Source of the DNA: Synaphobranchus kaupii
Taxonomy: Eukaryota > Chordata > Actinopteri > Anguilliformes > Synaphobranchidae
Assembly: GCA_029718625.1 (NCBI GenBank)
Contig: CM056380.1
Span: 101,623,586-101,687,585 of the forward strand
Direction of reading: 5' to 3'
Length of the DNA: 64,000 nt
The notes under the pieces: generated by a model
Told to the model about the DNA's origin: nothing
The model's input: the letters and a program-made list of their open reading frames with translations, nothing else
The model's database searches: none
Position numbers and translations under genes: made by a program
Shown here: positions 1 to 11,100 of the stretch, one piece after another
Layout: each line of letters begins with the position of its first letter
Position numbering within the stretch: the first letter of the stretch is position 1

Positions 1-180
1 CCCCAATGCCCATAGAGATCCATTCAAATGCAGAGAAGTTATAGTATCGCTTGTAGGAGCACCAGAAAATAAGATATCAAGAGTCTTTTGATGTTGTTGG
101 GTCACAGACATCAGGAAGTCATGGCATGCAAAGGATAAGCCACCAAATATTAAAAATGATTACTTTATTCTACATTATGT
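1..180. repeat. Dispersed repeat, truncated by window edge (copy also at 50560-50735)
   Basis: About 175 bp is almost identical to 50560-50735, including the block GAAGTCATGGCATGCAAAGG; only scattered substitutions differ. Similarity stops near 180. In the second copy the left part is one arm of a foldback repeat, so this is probably the right end of another copy whose remainder lies left of the window. Confidence 0.85.
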
Positions 181-723
181 TATACTGTCGAAAACATGTT
201 GTATTTATACTGAGACTGAAGAACAAGCATACACCTAAAGATGATGTGAAAATAAATAGCGCAAAATTGTTGTCCACCAGATACTTTTCCACAAAAAATG
301 AAAAGAAGCAAGCAATGTAACTGTAGTGCTTCTGTGAACAGAGCTATTAACAATCACAAGTGCTGCAAGGGCACCTTCCCTGAACCATCAAGAGGATAAG
401 ACCTTGATGTTCAATTACTATTGAGGCCTGAAGATGAGTCGCAATTTTTCCTTTCACAACACCAGCACTTGGCTTTTCATTGATGCTATCCATGTAGACT
501 TTTATTTTTAAGACAAACGACAAAGTGACCAATGGTAGGCCAATGGAGAGAAAATCAACAAGATTTTATAGTGCAATTGTAATTGTATCATATATTATAT
601 AACACAACATAAACAATATAACATATACAAACAAAATGTAAATTCAATGTAACATATTTCTAGTGAACACAATGAAGGTGAAAAATATTGTGGGAATGTA
701 AGAAATTAAACTTTTTTTTTTTT
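181..723. other. Intergenic, AT-rich, nothing recognised
   Basis: No plausible coding frame, splice pattern or repeat structure is seen, apart from a T run at the end where the next repeat begins. Confidence 0.6.
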
Positions 724-880
724 TTTTACATTACATTACAATTATTTGGCAGACGCTTTCATCCAAAGCGACGTACAATAAGTGCATATTGAAGGTCATT
801 GACGCAACTACAAAGCAGATCCGACAAAGCACAACTTTCTCACAGCGTAGGAGCTATCCCTAGTAATGAACATGAATAGT
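724..880 (-). repeat. Fish SINE/LINE 3' tail family, copy 1
   Basis: Read on the minus strand it ends in the typical fish tail 'GTACGTCGCTTTGGATGAAA ... GCGTCTGCCAAAT' followed by TAATG repeats. The body, with TAGGGATAGCTCCTAC and GTGCTTTGTC, matches the copy at 8012-8172 in opposite orientation. The tail resembles the conserved 3' end shared by fish V-SINEs and a partner LINE; the exact family needs a repeat library. Confidence 0.75.
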
Positions 881-3800
881 ACACCCAGTCAGCTATACAT
901 TCTGAACTATAAAATAACCCCCCAAAAAAGAAGAAACACAGGTTAAATAGAAAACAAGCAAAAAAACAGGAAGCAAGTACTATAGAATTGGCCCTATATA
1001 GGTAGTTTAGTTTAGTTTAGTTTTTCTCTAACATGATACGATTTTAGTTTTAGCTGGGCTACAATGTAGTTAGGCTGCACCATCCCACAACCACCTTGCT
1101 ATGAACTGCATAAGTGCTTTTGAACAACGTTATGATCTGAACCACTGCCTTAACTGTGATTTAAAGCACTGAAGAAGATTGTCTTTGTGTCAAAAGGAGC
1201 AGGTAGACTTTCCACCTGCATTAGTACGTTATGTTACGTAAGCTTTCATTCATCATGTTCAAAATGATATACTTCATCTTTGATAGGTTTTTCTCACACG
1301 ATGGCACACAGCTCATTTTGAAATACCTGAATGGCTGTCACTGCCGAAGTTTCTGTTAGTCAACCAAGTCTGGTCCATGGAACAGCCAACATGGTGGGGG
1401 TGGGGTTTGGTTGATGCAGCCCACTGAGGAACCCCACAGCATTTTCCTACCAAACATGTTGTTGTTAATAGTCCTTTAGTCACTCTGTAGCCTCAATATC
1501 ACTGCACCCCCCCCCCCCCCCAAAAAAAAAATAAAAAAATAAACATTCAATTAATTGACCTTGAGATCTGCATACACAATTGTACCATTGAAAGTACATG
1601 TAGGCCTATGCATCACATTTCTCAGGTACATAATGGTGTCAGATTGGATTGTTTTTAATAATCTTGACAGGAATAACATGCTTCTGTTATTATCTTTATC
1701 GTTATTTTAAGAGCATTCATGCACAAATTTATTGGCACCAAACATTTGTCTTTTGGGAATGCAGGGAAAATCAGAGCTGCAATGCCACAATGCATTGTAA
1801 TCACAGATAATAGGACACTATTGGAGGAAATATAATGGAATATACCATAACTAGACAAAGAGTTGCTAATAGAAAATATAAATGAGAAATGGAGATAGAA
1901 ATTAGGAATATGCAAACTCCCCTTTGGTTCAGTTAATAAGACAAAACCCTTCACCAACTGAATTTTGATATTGCAAGAACATGTTCTGTGATTGGCAAGT
2001 TGCCAAATTGTCATTGACAGAGATTCTATTGTAAAAGTGGCTTATGCTCTCCTGATTAAATGACATTTAAAAGTCAGTGAATAGTGCTGATTTTTTTTTT
2101 GCAGCACTCATCTGTGAAAAGTGAAGCATACTTTGAAAAATGCATACTTTGAAAAATGTATTCCAGATAAGAGACATCAGAATGTGGCAGGGATTAAGAT
2201 TCCAGGGGAAATACAAAGCCGATGTCTCTTATCTGTGTAATTGTTACTTCGGTTGGCTTTGAGATTGAAACGCTAGTTTAAATGACATGACTATTAAAAC
2301 AAAGTCTGTCAATACATCCACTCAGTTCCCCTATTAGCACAATTGCACATCCATTATTTCCTCTTTTAAAAAAAAACTCCACCAGGGAGAGATTGATAAC
2401 AAGTGAATTTCTCTTTCATAACTCACATATGAAGTGTCCTGATTGCAAATGAACGTTTTGCCTTACTTGTTTTAACTTACCTGTGATCCAGCATGTAAGG
2501 AGAATCTTAAACAGAGATATGTGAAGCCTTGGACGAAAATGAACGACAGCATTTTAGATTTGCTTCGGTAGTCAGTGTTATTTAAATATTCCAGTGCATA
2601 CAAATGGAAATCTGCCATCTCTGTAAATGTTTGGTCTAGAGAGGAATGCGAAGGAAACCAAAATGTAAAGTAGTTTGCAGTTTTTTCTTTCAGTTCAGAA
2701 ATAAAAATCAAATGCTTCGTACAGCGGTAGATTATCCATGCAAATTAAAAGAATAATCCAACATTATCCAACCAGTTTCATTTTGTAAACCCAGACATTT
2801 ATATTGTATTATATTACCCATTTTGAAATGTGAAACTAATAACACAGATGAATTGAATGGCTTCTTTGCACTTCATATGATTATTTATTATATTTTAGAT
2901 CATTCCAGTGTCTAACCATTTTCACCTTTGCTTACGTGGTTTATTTGGCTTAATTAAGGTCAATTTAGTGCTTTGCGTATCTACTTGGATATTACACTGC
3001 CTATCAGTATCTATCCTCCATGTCAATTTTCTGGGTAGATATGTGACAGCTTGCACTTGCAGCTTGTCATTGAAAAGAAAAATAAAACATCAAATGAGCA
3101 GACAAACACTCCACCTTAAATATGAGCTGTTTACCCATTTATTTCTTATGATTTGATTGATGTTTAGCACCTTTTAATGAGAGTTTGATTTGCGCTACCT
3201 TCCATATACCACTGTAATCAGTGAAATGTCATTCAAATCAAACTTTTAGAGGTATGCGTGTGTCGATATATGTAATAGCCTACCTCATTATCTTCCAAAA
3301 TGTGTGGTGGGTGTGCAACATGGCTGTTCTGCATTACCTAGATGGGAGTTGGTTATTGGTGGTGGTGGATGTAAGCAACCTTGAAGCTCGTCTACTGTAA
3401 AGCACTTTGAGATCCACAAAAGACGTCATGTAAAATCAATCAATCCATTTATCCGCATGTAAAATCTGTGTCCTTCATCCAGATCCGTACCTTCACTTGA
3501 ATCTATTTTTTCTTTAGCGTTATACTAACATGTATATCTCTTCTGAGGCCGTTTAAGCCATGGCACTATAGAATGTGATGAAAGACAGTTTGCATGCCTA
3601 TAAATATGTAGCGCACATTTAAAAAGCCTCCAGCATATGCTCTCTGGCTATGTTCCGTTTTCTCAGGTTGCGTTCGTCAATAAATGGTTTCAGCAAACGT
3701 GTTTAAAAAACTGGCATCGTCCTTCAGAGGCCATTTAGTTTAAGCCTGATAACTACGCACAAAATATTGTTAAATAACTTCTGTTGGGTCTTCAGAATGT

Positions 3801-5282
3801 TACAGAAGTCTAAAGGGCGAACAAAAAAGTTAAATATGCTTCAGGGAGGGGGGCAGTGGGACTGAGAGGTTAAAAAGTAGAAACAATGTGCTGAAAGAGA
3901 GAGAAAGAGGAAAGGAGAGGAGGTAGAGAAGGGATATGCAGTGGGAGAAATAAGCAGCAGGAAAAGACAGAGAGAGGCAGGATGCGAGAGCGTGGGGAGT
4001 AACAGAGACAGAGGCGGTAGGAGAGGCAGGGTTAACAGAGAGAGAGAGACAATTGGTTAGGCAGAGGGAATAATGAAGACGTTTCCTGGCTCAGGAACAG
4101 ATCCGCAAGCTACACCTATAAGTGAAGCTACTGATTAATCAGGATCTTTCAAGCAGCACCCTGATGAGCTCCCAGATCAATAAAACACTGTCACACAACA
4201 CAAACAAAGACAAAATAATGTCCAAACAGACCCTTTCTCTCTTTGCTTTATGGCATCAGCAGAATGAAGCCCCTCCCCCTCCCCACACACACACACACAC
4301 ACACCTTTTTTATAGTAAAGATCTACTCTTGCTCTGCTTTCGTTGGATGAAAAACCAAGTGCAAGTTCAGTCTTGATGAAAGCCAGGTTTTCTGTCAGTA
4401 ATATCTGAAAGTGATCCGTCTTGCTTGACCTCTCACTTTTGCAGGTCGAACGAATAGGTCGCGTTCTGGTTTGTTTGTCTTGTTTCTGGACATGCAAGCG
4501 TTTGACTGGCGCACGTTTTCATTTATTGACATGTCGTTCAGGGCAGTGGGTGTGAGTTCGTTTCTCACTAAGAGCAGGCAAACGGTAAGCAGAATGATAT
4601 ACGATCAGGACTGCAAGTTTGAGGCTCGGTGACAACAACTGTGCTGACTGTACCACTCTTTCCCTTTGGTAACCAATTCCCAGTGTCTCGTTTTCTAAAA
4701 CACCGCAGACCGCGAGTAGACGCGTCAGATGGAGACGCCCTGACAAATCTGCCCTCGGTGGCTCGCCATCCATATCGATTCACCGTTTAAAACACGAAAA
4801 TTCAGACAGACATGCACACAAATGCTTGCATACGCATGGGCGCACGCGAGCACGCAAGCTCACAAGCGCACACACTTCAATCTACATCACAAAGCCTTTT
4901 TTTTTTTAACTGAATGGGACTTGTGGGCGGGTGTAAAGGAGTTGAGCTGAGGTCACAACCTCAGGGAGTTTGGCGGTGAGAGACGTCCTTAAACGTCTGG
5001 GAGTGAAAGAAAGGGAGAAAGAGAAAGAGAAAGAGAAAGGAGGGGGGGTAAAGATTTGGCTTCCTCCACCAGGGAAATGTCTCCCTGCCTGTTCCTGTTT
5101 AGAGAGGCTGCTTACAGACCCAATGCACTGGGGCTGTGCTGCTGGCAGGAAACCAGCTTCTGCTTACACACTGACGAGTGAGCAGCGATAAGGAGAGGCC
5201 AGGGAAGGCTTGCCAAATCTTCAGGAAGGGAGATTATTCCACGAAGAGCTGGCAAGCTGTGTGAGCGCGTGAGTGAGAGTGT

Positions 5283-5286
<4 letters not shown>
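881..5286. other. Intergenic, no gene seen
   Basis: AT-rich DNA to about 3.8 kb, then purine-rich (GA) low complexity at 3840-4060 and a short CA run near 4284-4303. It contains C13 followed by A-rich sequence at about 1507-1530, a 16-bp tandem duplication near 2127-2158, and a 15-bp hairpin at 2164-2235. Short open frames here have no family signature. Confidence 0.6.
3335..3450 (+). repeat. Possible LINE (L2/CR1-type) 3' end fragment
   Basis: The string GTAAAGCACTTTGAGATCCA, after a GGTGGTGG stretch and before short repeats ending near CCATTTA, resembles the 3' ends of fish L2-like LINEs. No reverse transcriptase sequence is present. Confidence 0.35.

Positions 5287-5339
<53 letters not shown>
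5287..5339. repeat. (GT)n microsatellite
   Basis: Uninterrupted GT repeat of about 26 units. Confidence 0.98.
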
Positions 5340-5341
<2 letters not shown>

Positions 5342-7469
5342 GCTGGCTCCACCAGTTTACACAGCAGTAGGGAAAGATTCTGTGCTCCAGTGTGATTACA
5401 AGGCAGACTTCACACAAGGCTGTTGACACCAATCCCAGCTGGGTGAGTGTACAGAGCACTTAGGACCAGCCGGCCTCTTAGTTTGCAACGCTGTATCAAA
5501 ATCACAAAGCCAGGCATGGAGATAGGCGCAATGACTTACTGCCGCTTTTGCCAAAAGATGACATTAAATGCGGATATCGGTTCATTTGTGCAGCGCAACT
5601 AATCCAAGGTAACTGATATTGCTTATCATATTTCGCGATACACGGCCTGAAAACCACGCACAAGGCTTATGTTTTTCTGAACCGACAGAGGCCAAGCGAC
5701 TTGCCAAAAGGACGAAAGCGCTGCCCCATCTGTGACTCTCAGAGCGTGTCGTTTCGTAGAGGCATGCACACGTGTCAACAGTTTATAGATATCGCAGAAA
5801 CATACAGAACGGCGACAGCGACAATCGCCCACCGCAGTTGTGTATTTCTGTTTGCTATATGCCTAAGCAACTGCCCTATCTTAGCGGTGAAATGATTGGA
5901 TAGGAGGCTCCAGTGTTCTTATATAGCAATTCCCACAAGTGCACACAATCCACGGGATTATAAATCAGGGCCTCTGGGGGAAGGTTTCAGCCAAGTATGG
6001 ATTATGTTTATGGCGTAGTCAGAGTGGATCCAGCTGTTGCAATGCGCAGTGTTGAAGAGGTGCAGTCAATGGTGCCAATTAGGGCATTGACAAAGGTTTC
6101 GCAATCACTCTGGCAATCAATACCCCCCCTCCCCACCTCATCAACCTATTCACACAGATGTGAGCTCCACACGCAAGCACGCCCGGAGCAGGAGACCGTT
6201 GCCTGGGTTGCCCCTTTCCTCATTCCAGGAACGACTCTCGTGCGGCGCATCCGTTCCGAGGGCGTCTGGGATTTCCGAAGCCCGGTTTGCGAAGTGGCTG
6301 CAGGATCTCTCCGGGCTCAGCTGTCCTCTGGAAGAAGACGTTCCCCGTGTTCGGGCCCCGACACGCGCGGTCTACGCGCGCGACGGCCAAACGGAGCTAT
6401 CGCAAAGAAAAAAAAACATCACTCTCAGTGGTGGGTGGAGTGAATGACCTCGATGCAGTCTTTACACTCCATGCCAGATACCCTTGGGCTCCATTATATA
6501 GAGATTTTAACTTGCCTGAGAGCGGACAGCCTTCACATTATTGTTACGATACTGTGAAATCTGTGGATACTGCAGTTAGAGGAAGAATGGGAGAAGGGAG
6601 ACAGTAGACTGGAGGGAGAGAGAAAGAGAGAGAGAGAGAGAGGAGGGGAGGCAGCAGGACTACAATGGCAGAACAAGCATCGAGCGTGAGTTGTCAGCGT
6701 AAGCTGTGGAACTGCAGGAAATAGACTAAAAAGAAGCGAAACGATATGGCCAGACCCCTGATTAAACCGTGAGTGACCAGCTCTCCTGGCTTGCTCTTCT
6801 GAGTTTGTAACACAGGAAGAAGCAGAGTGAACAGGAAGAGAAGATGGTGTGGGAGTGGAAGAGGACAGCGGAGGGAATTGGAGGGGAGTGGGCAGAGGGA
6901 GAGGGGGGAACGGAAGGGAGGTTCGAGAGGAGCTAGAGTGGGAGCTTGGAAACACATCCGAAAGACTACATTCAATTCCCCCTCAAATGCAACAGAGTAA
7001 CATGACATTTAATACGGGGAAGAACACCATAGGTTTTATTTATGGGCGTATGGAACACAAAGCTTTTTTTAAGTAAAATTAACCAGCTTGCACAGGGGTA
7101 GCTTTCAGCTTCATACGAGCATGAATATGGATCAATCGAACAGGACAAATTGTCTCAATGACGTGTGAATGTGCACGTTGCTTTTCCTGCACTTGACACA
7201 GGGGAACTCCAATTACGGAAACTAAGGAGTGATTCATCACAAACCAGTACCCCTGACGTGAGAGCATAAAGACGTGCAGCGAATGAAGATGCCAACTGAC
7301 TTCACTCAGCTTCAATTCAACAGAGCATTTCCATATGCAGATAAATTCTCACAAAGAAGAAAATTCAACGCAGGAGCTGACAGTGGCATGCACCACTGCT
7401 CCAGAAAGCTACAGTATGTATGAATCCAGTGACATTTTTGTGAATAAAATGGTATAGAAGTGAGCAGCA
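5340..7469. other. Intergenic, no gene seen; CpG-rich patch at 6230-6400
   Basis: A GC/CpG-rich patch of about 170 bp lies at 6230-6400, followed by GA-rich low complexity at 6600-6950. Open frames in this stretch are short or compositionally biased, and none carries a recognised domain. Confidence 0.55.
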
Positions 7470-7748
7470 CACTGTAACTAATTGTAGGTGACTTCAACAT
7501 TAAAAAAAGAAGTCAACATTCTGCAAACAAAACTTTGAGTAAACTAAACTTCTGTTGATTAACTCAAAATATCAATTTAGTCAAACTTATTAGTGTCCTT
7601 TGTACTCGAAAACGTAAGTTGATGTAAGTTTGACCAAATTGGTATTTTGAGTTAATGAACTTTGTGTCCAGAAGTTCAGTTTACTCAAAGTTTGCAGAAT
7701 GTTGACTTATTTTCTTTATGTTGAAGTCACCTACAATTCGTAACAGTG
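7470..7748. mobile_element. Palindromic MITE (about 280 bp)
   Basis: The two halves are inverted copies: the left end CACTGTAACTAATTGTAGGT mirrors the right end, which reads CACTGTTACGAATTGTAGGT on the minus strand. Complementarity continues through the GTGACTTCAACAT, TTTGCAGAATGTTGACTT and AACTCAAAATA blocks to a short centre near 7600. There is no coding capacity. The target duplication is unclear (flanking CA only), so the superfamily is unassigned. Confidence 0.85.
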
Positions 7749-8011
7749 CATTAATGTACCATCAAAATGCTTCCGTTCTCTGTAAAGATATAATACCTGG
7801 CTTGGAAGATGCTTGGATAGTAATTCTCTAAAATTATATTAACGGCTTCAATTCCCTAGTTGTCAATGTTTTGCCTCATTTCAACACATGGTTGACCAGA
7901 CAATCCTTACAAAATTATACAAAAATCTTGTCTAACTGTTTGTTATAGTTTATAATAGTATTTAGAATAGAATTGTAGTATAACTGATTTACCCACAGCT
8001 TACTGTGAACT

Positions 8012-8172
8012 ACATTCAATATTCATTATTAGGGATAGCTGCTACGTTATGGGAAGGATGTGCTTTGTCTTATCTGTTCTGTAGTGATTTCGATGACGTT
8101 TCTGTATGCACTTATTGTACGTCACTTTGGATAAAAGCGTCTGCTAAATGACTAATGTAATGTAATGTAATG
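8012..8172 (+). repeat. Fish SINE/LINE 3' tail family, copy 2
   Basis: Inverted relative to the copy at 724-880 and clearly the same family. It ends TTTGGATAAAAGCGTCTGCT and then three to four TAATG units, as expected of a LINE-mobilised 3' tail. Confidence 0.8.
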
Positions 8173-11100
8173 ATTGTGATGGGAGGATGAGGAACCCGTT
8201 ATGGGTTGAGCTACTGTGTGCTCATTGGTTTGAGCAATGCATTTTGCTCTCCATAACAAAACATTTGATTCATAGATTTTAGTCGAACACTGATAGCATA
8301 TGCTAGCTCAGGCCATTTGGAGTTCTTCCAGCCTCATTCATCTATCACTACAAAAAGACCCACAAGCCAGAGTGACACCATTAATTTAGATCAGGTCCCA
8401 AGTCAATCCATAAATCAGACTGGTATAGTGCGGACAGTGCTCCACAAGAGGCGCGTAACAAATAATTTTATCGAGACAATTACAGATACAAAATCAAATT
8501 GAATGGAAAAAGAGGGTGATGAAAAACAAAGAAATTGACAGATAGTTACTAGAAATAATGAGGTAAATATAAGCTGCGCTTATAATAAATAATTGTGAAG
8601 CATTTCCATTTAATGGCCTAATGGCAACTAAAGATAAAATTCAAGGCAAAAAAAAACCTTACTTTTTAGGAGGGAAATCACAGTATTATCAGCCATTTAA
8701 CTTGAGAAGCAAAAATAACTACCACGGCGTATCACAAAACAATGCTGTTAGACGGTCAATCAAGCAAATAAAGAAAATTAGTTTATTTTCACGCTGCCCT
8801 CTGTCCTCCACAGATGACTGAACTTGCCTGGGGGTTGTGTGGAGTAATGTAAGTCCTCTGTTCTGTTCTCTTAACTACTAACTGGAAATTATTCTAACAT
8901 TAATTTAACATAGCCTCTTAAATATACCCCGATTTATGTGTCTGAAGGAGTGTGCGGTGCAATAGAAACTTGCCTTAGGAGAAAAACTCTGTCAAGCCCA
9001 TTTATGTCTGACATGTAGACTGCTTCGACTTCCGATAAACTGGGGCATTTCAAGCTTAGGCAACCCCACGGAATAGTGAAGAAATTAAATCACTTTAGAA
9101 CTAGTAGGAACAGCTACAGAAACACACATATATACATACACACATAGGCTGTGAGTATCTTTAAGTCATTCAGTTCAGAGAAGTTTGGTTTATGGCCTTG
9201 CTTGCATTCCCTGGGGTTCAAGGGGCCAGGATGTCTGCAGTCTTGGTGGCCAGTTCCAGTGGAAGTGACTGATGTGTCCCAGCATTGGTAGATCAAAGCT
9301 CAGGCCCAGAGAGACCATTCGCTCGCACGCACGCACGCACACACACACATAGTTACAACTCTCCACAACCATGCAAAGCCAGCCTACTCCACTCTACACT
9401 CTTCCAAACCCAACACCTAGCCTCTTATCAATCCAGACATGGAACTGGCACGTGATTCCCCTCCGTCTGATTTACAGATGTGCCAGGGACAGAGATCGCT
9501 GGCTTTAAAACAAGCGAAGGCTGCCCAGCGTGACAGCGTACAACTGTTTCAACAAGTGGCTATGAAAAAGGAGTAATAATCACAGTCATAAGAATAATTA
9601 AAATATGTCATGTCTACCCTGCCAAGAAAAATGCCCCCTTAATGACACCCAGTGGGACCTGGGTGTGTAGAGGCCTGACTAACAAGGCAAATCTGTAAAT
9701 GAGACCATTGGATCTAACAGTGATACCCGTGGGGGCACCTGACCACCGCTATTATAGGTTCAGGGATTTATGGAGAACTAGGAGATTAGAGAGAGAAGAG
9801 AAATATGAATATCAGTTCTGCAGTAAAATAGGATAAAAAAAAAGATTCACAGCAGAGATTCTGTAGCCAGACCTGGATCAAATATGCATTTTGAACTCTT
9901 TAAACACAAGTGAAATTCAAAAACATTCCTGTAGATATGAGCGTTTTCTATCCAAAAATGCAGGCTTCAACTATATGAAATAAGATTTTGGCTCTGAATA
10001 TAAATTGGTCAAAATATGTTATTTTCTTGAAATATGCCAGTATTGTACCAGTCTGTAAATGTTGAAGTATTTTTAATTAGTTGACCCAGGTCTGTGTGCA
10101 ATACACTTTGCACAAACATATTTATACAAATGTTTAATCGGTTTGCCTCAAATGTGTTGGAAACCAGGTTTTGTGGAGAGTGAAACATTATTTTTTAGGA
10201 TGAAATAAATTTGTAGGAACATTTTGACAAGCCTTTGCTGTAGCTCTTCAAGTAGAAGTAGAAGAAGCTTGCTGGCCTGGCTTAATAAGCTCCAATTGGC
10301 TTAATCGAGTTAACAGGCTCCTTTGCAATTTGGTTGGACAGTTGGCAAGATCACTAGCTGGGATAAAACTGACTGTTTCTTAGCCTATCAGAAGAAAAAA
10401 AAATTCTGAAAATTGCAGTATCAAGAATTGAGGTGTTTATTTTTAAAAAGCACAAAGTGAAACTATGGCTTTACTTAACACCCAACAGTGCTTCTTACAA
10501 AATGGCTTCCCACCCCTGTCACACACCTGCAATTAACCCATGTTAATTTTGATTACCAATAGGTGTGCTACTAGCTTAGGTCTTTTTTCCTGCTCTCATA
10601 TACAGAAGGAGGGACACGGTGTTTGAACATGGCCATAGACAGGTTTTCATATTGTGAGCAATGGCCAGGGGAGCTGGGGGAGGTGTGGTCTGACTGCAGG
10701 AGTAAGTCTCTACACAGTAAACATGGGTCCAGGGCAGACCATGTGTCACACAATGATCCACGTAACTGTGCCAGGGAAATCCCACGCAGACATTTTGTGT
10801 GTCACTCAAGCACACATCCATTCAAAACACAGGGAGATGGCCATGGGCCAAGTATTTGTTTGACCTGACACCACATACCAGATTAACCTCCATAACTTAA
10901 TGAATATAAAATGATTTCTCTATTAAATCCTGGTTTTCTCTGTATCAAATATTAACACAACTTAACATATGTTAGTTTATCACAGACCATTGAAATTGAG
11001 CGAATTTGCACACATTTTCTTTGTTTCATAAGTTAAATCTATTCACACACACACACACACACATTATTTATATTTTAATTTGTGAACATTTATTTCCTTT

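Noticed and set aside
5701..5895. Short frame with a CPIC motif suggesting a zinc finger
   Set aside because: Only 64 codons, no second Cys/His pair at proper spacing, and no splice context; probably chance.
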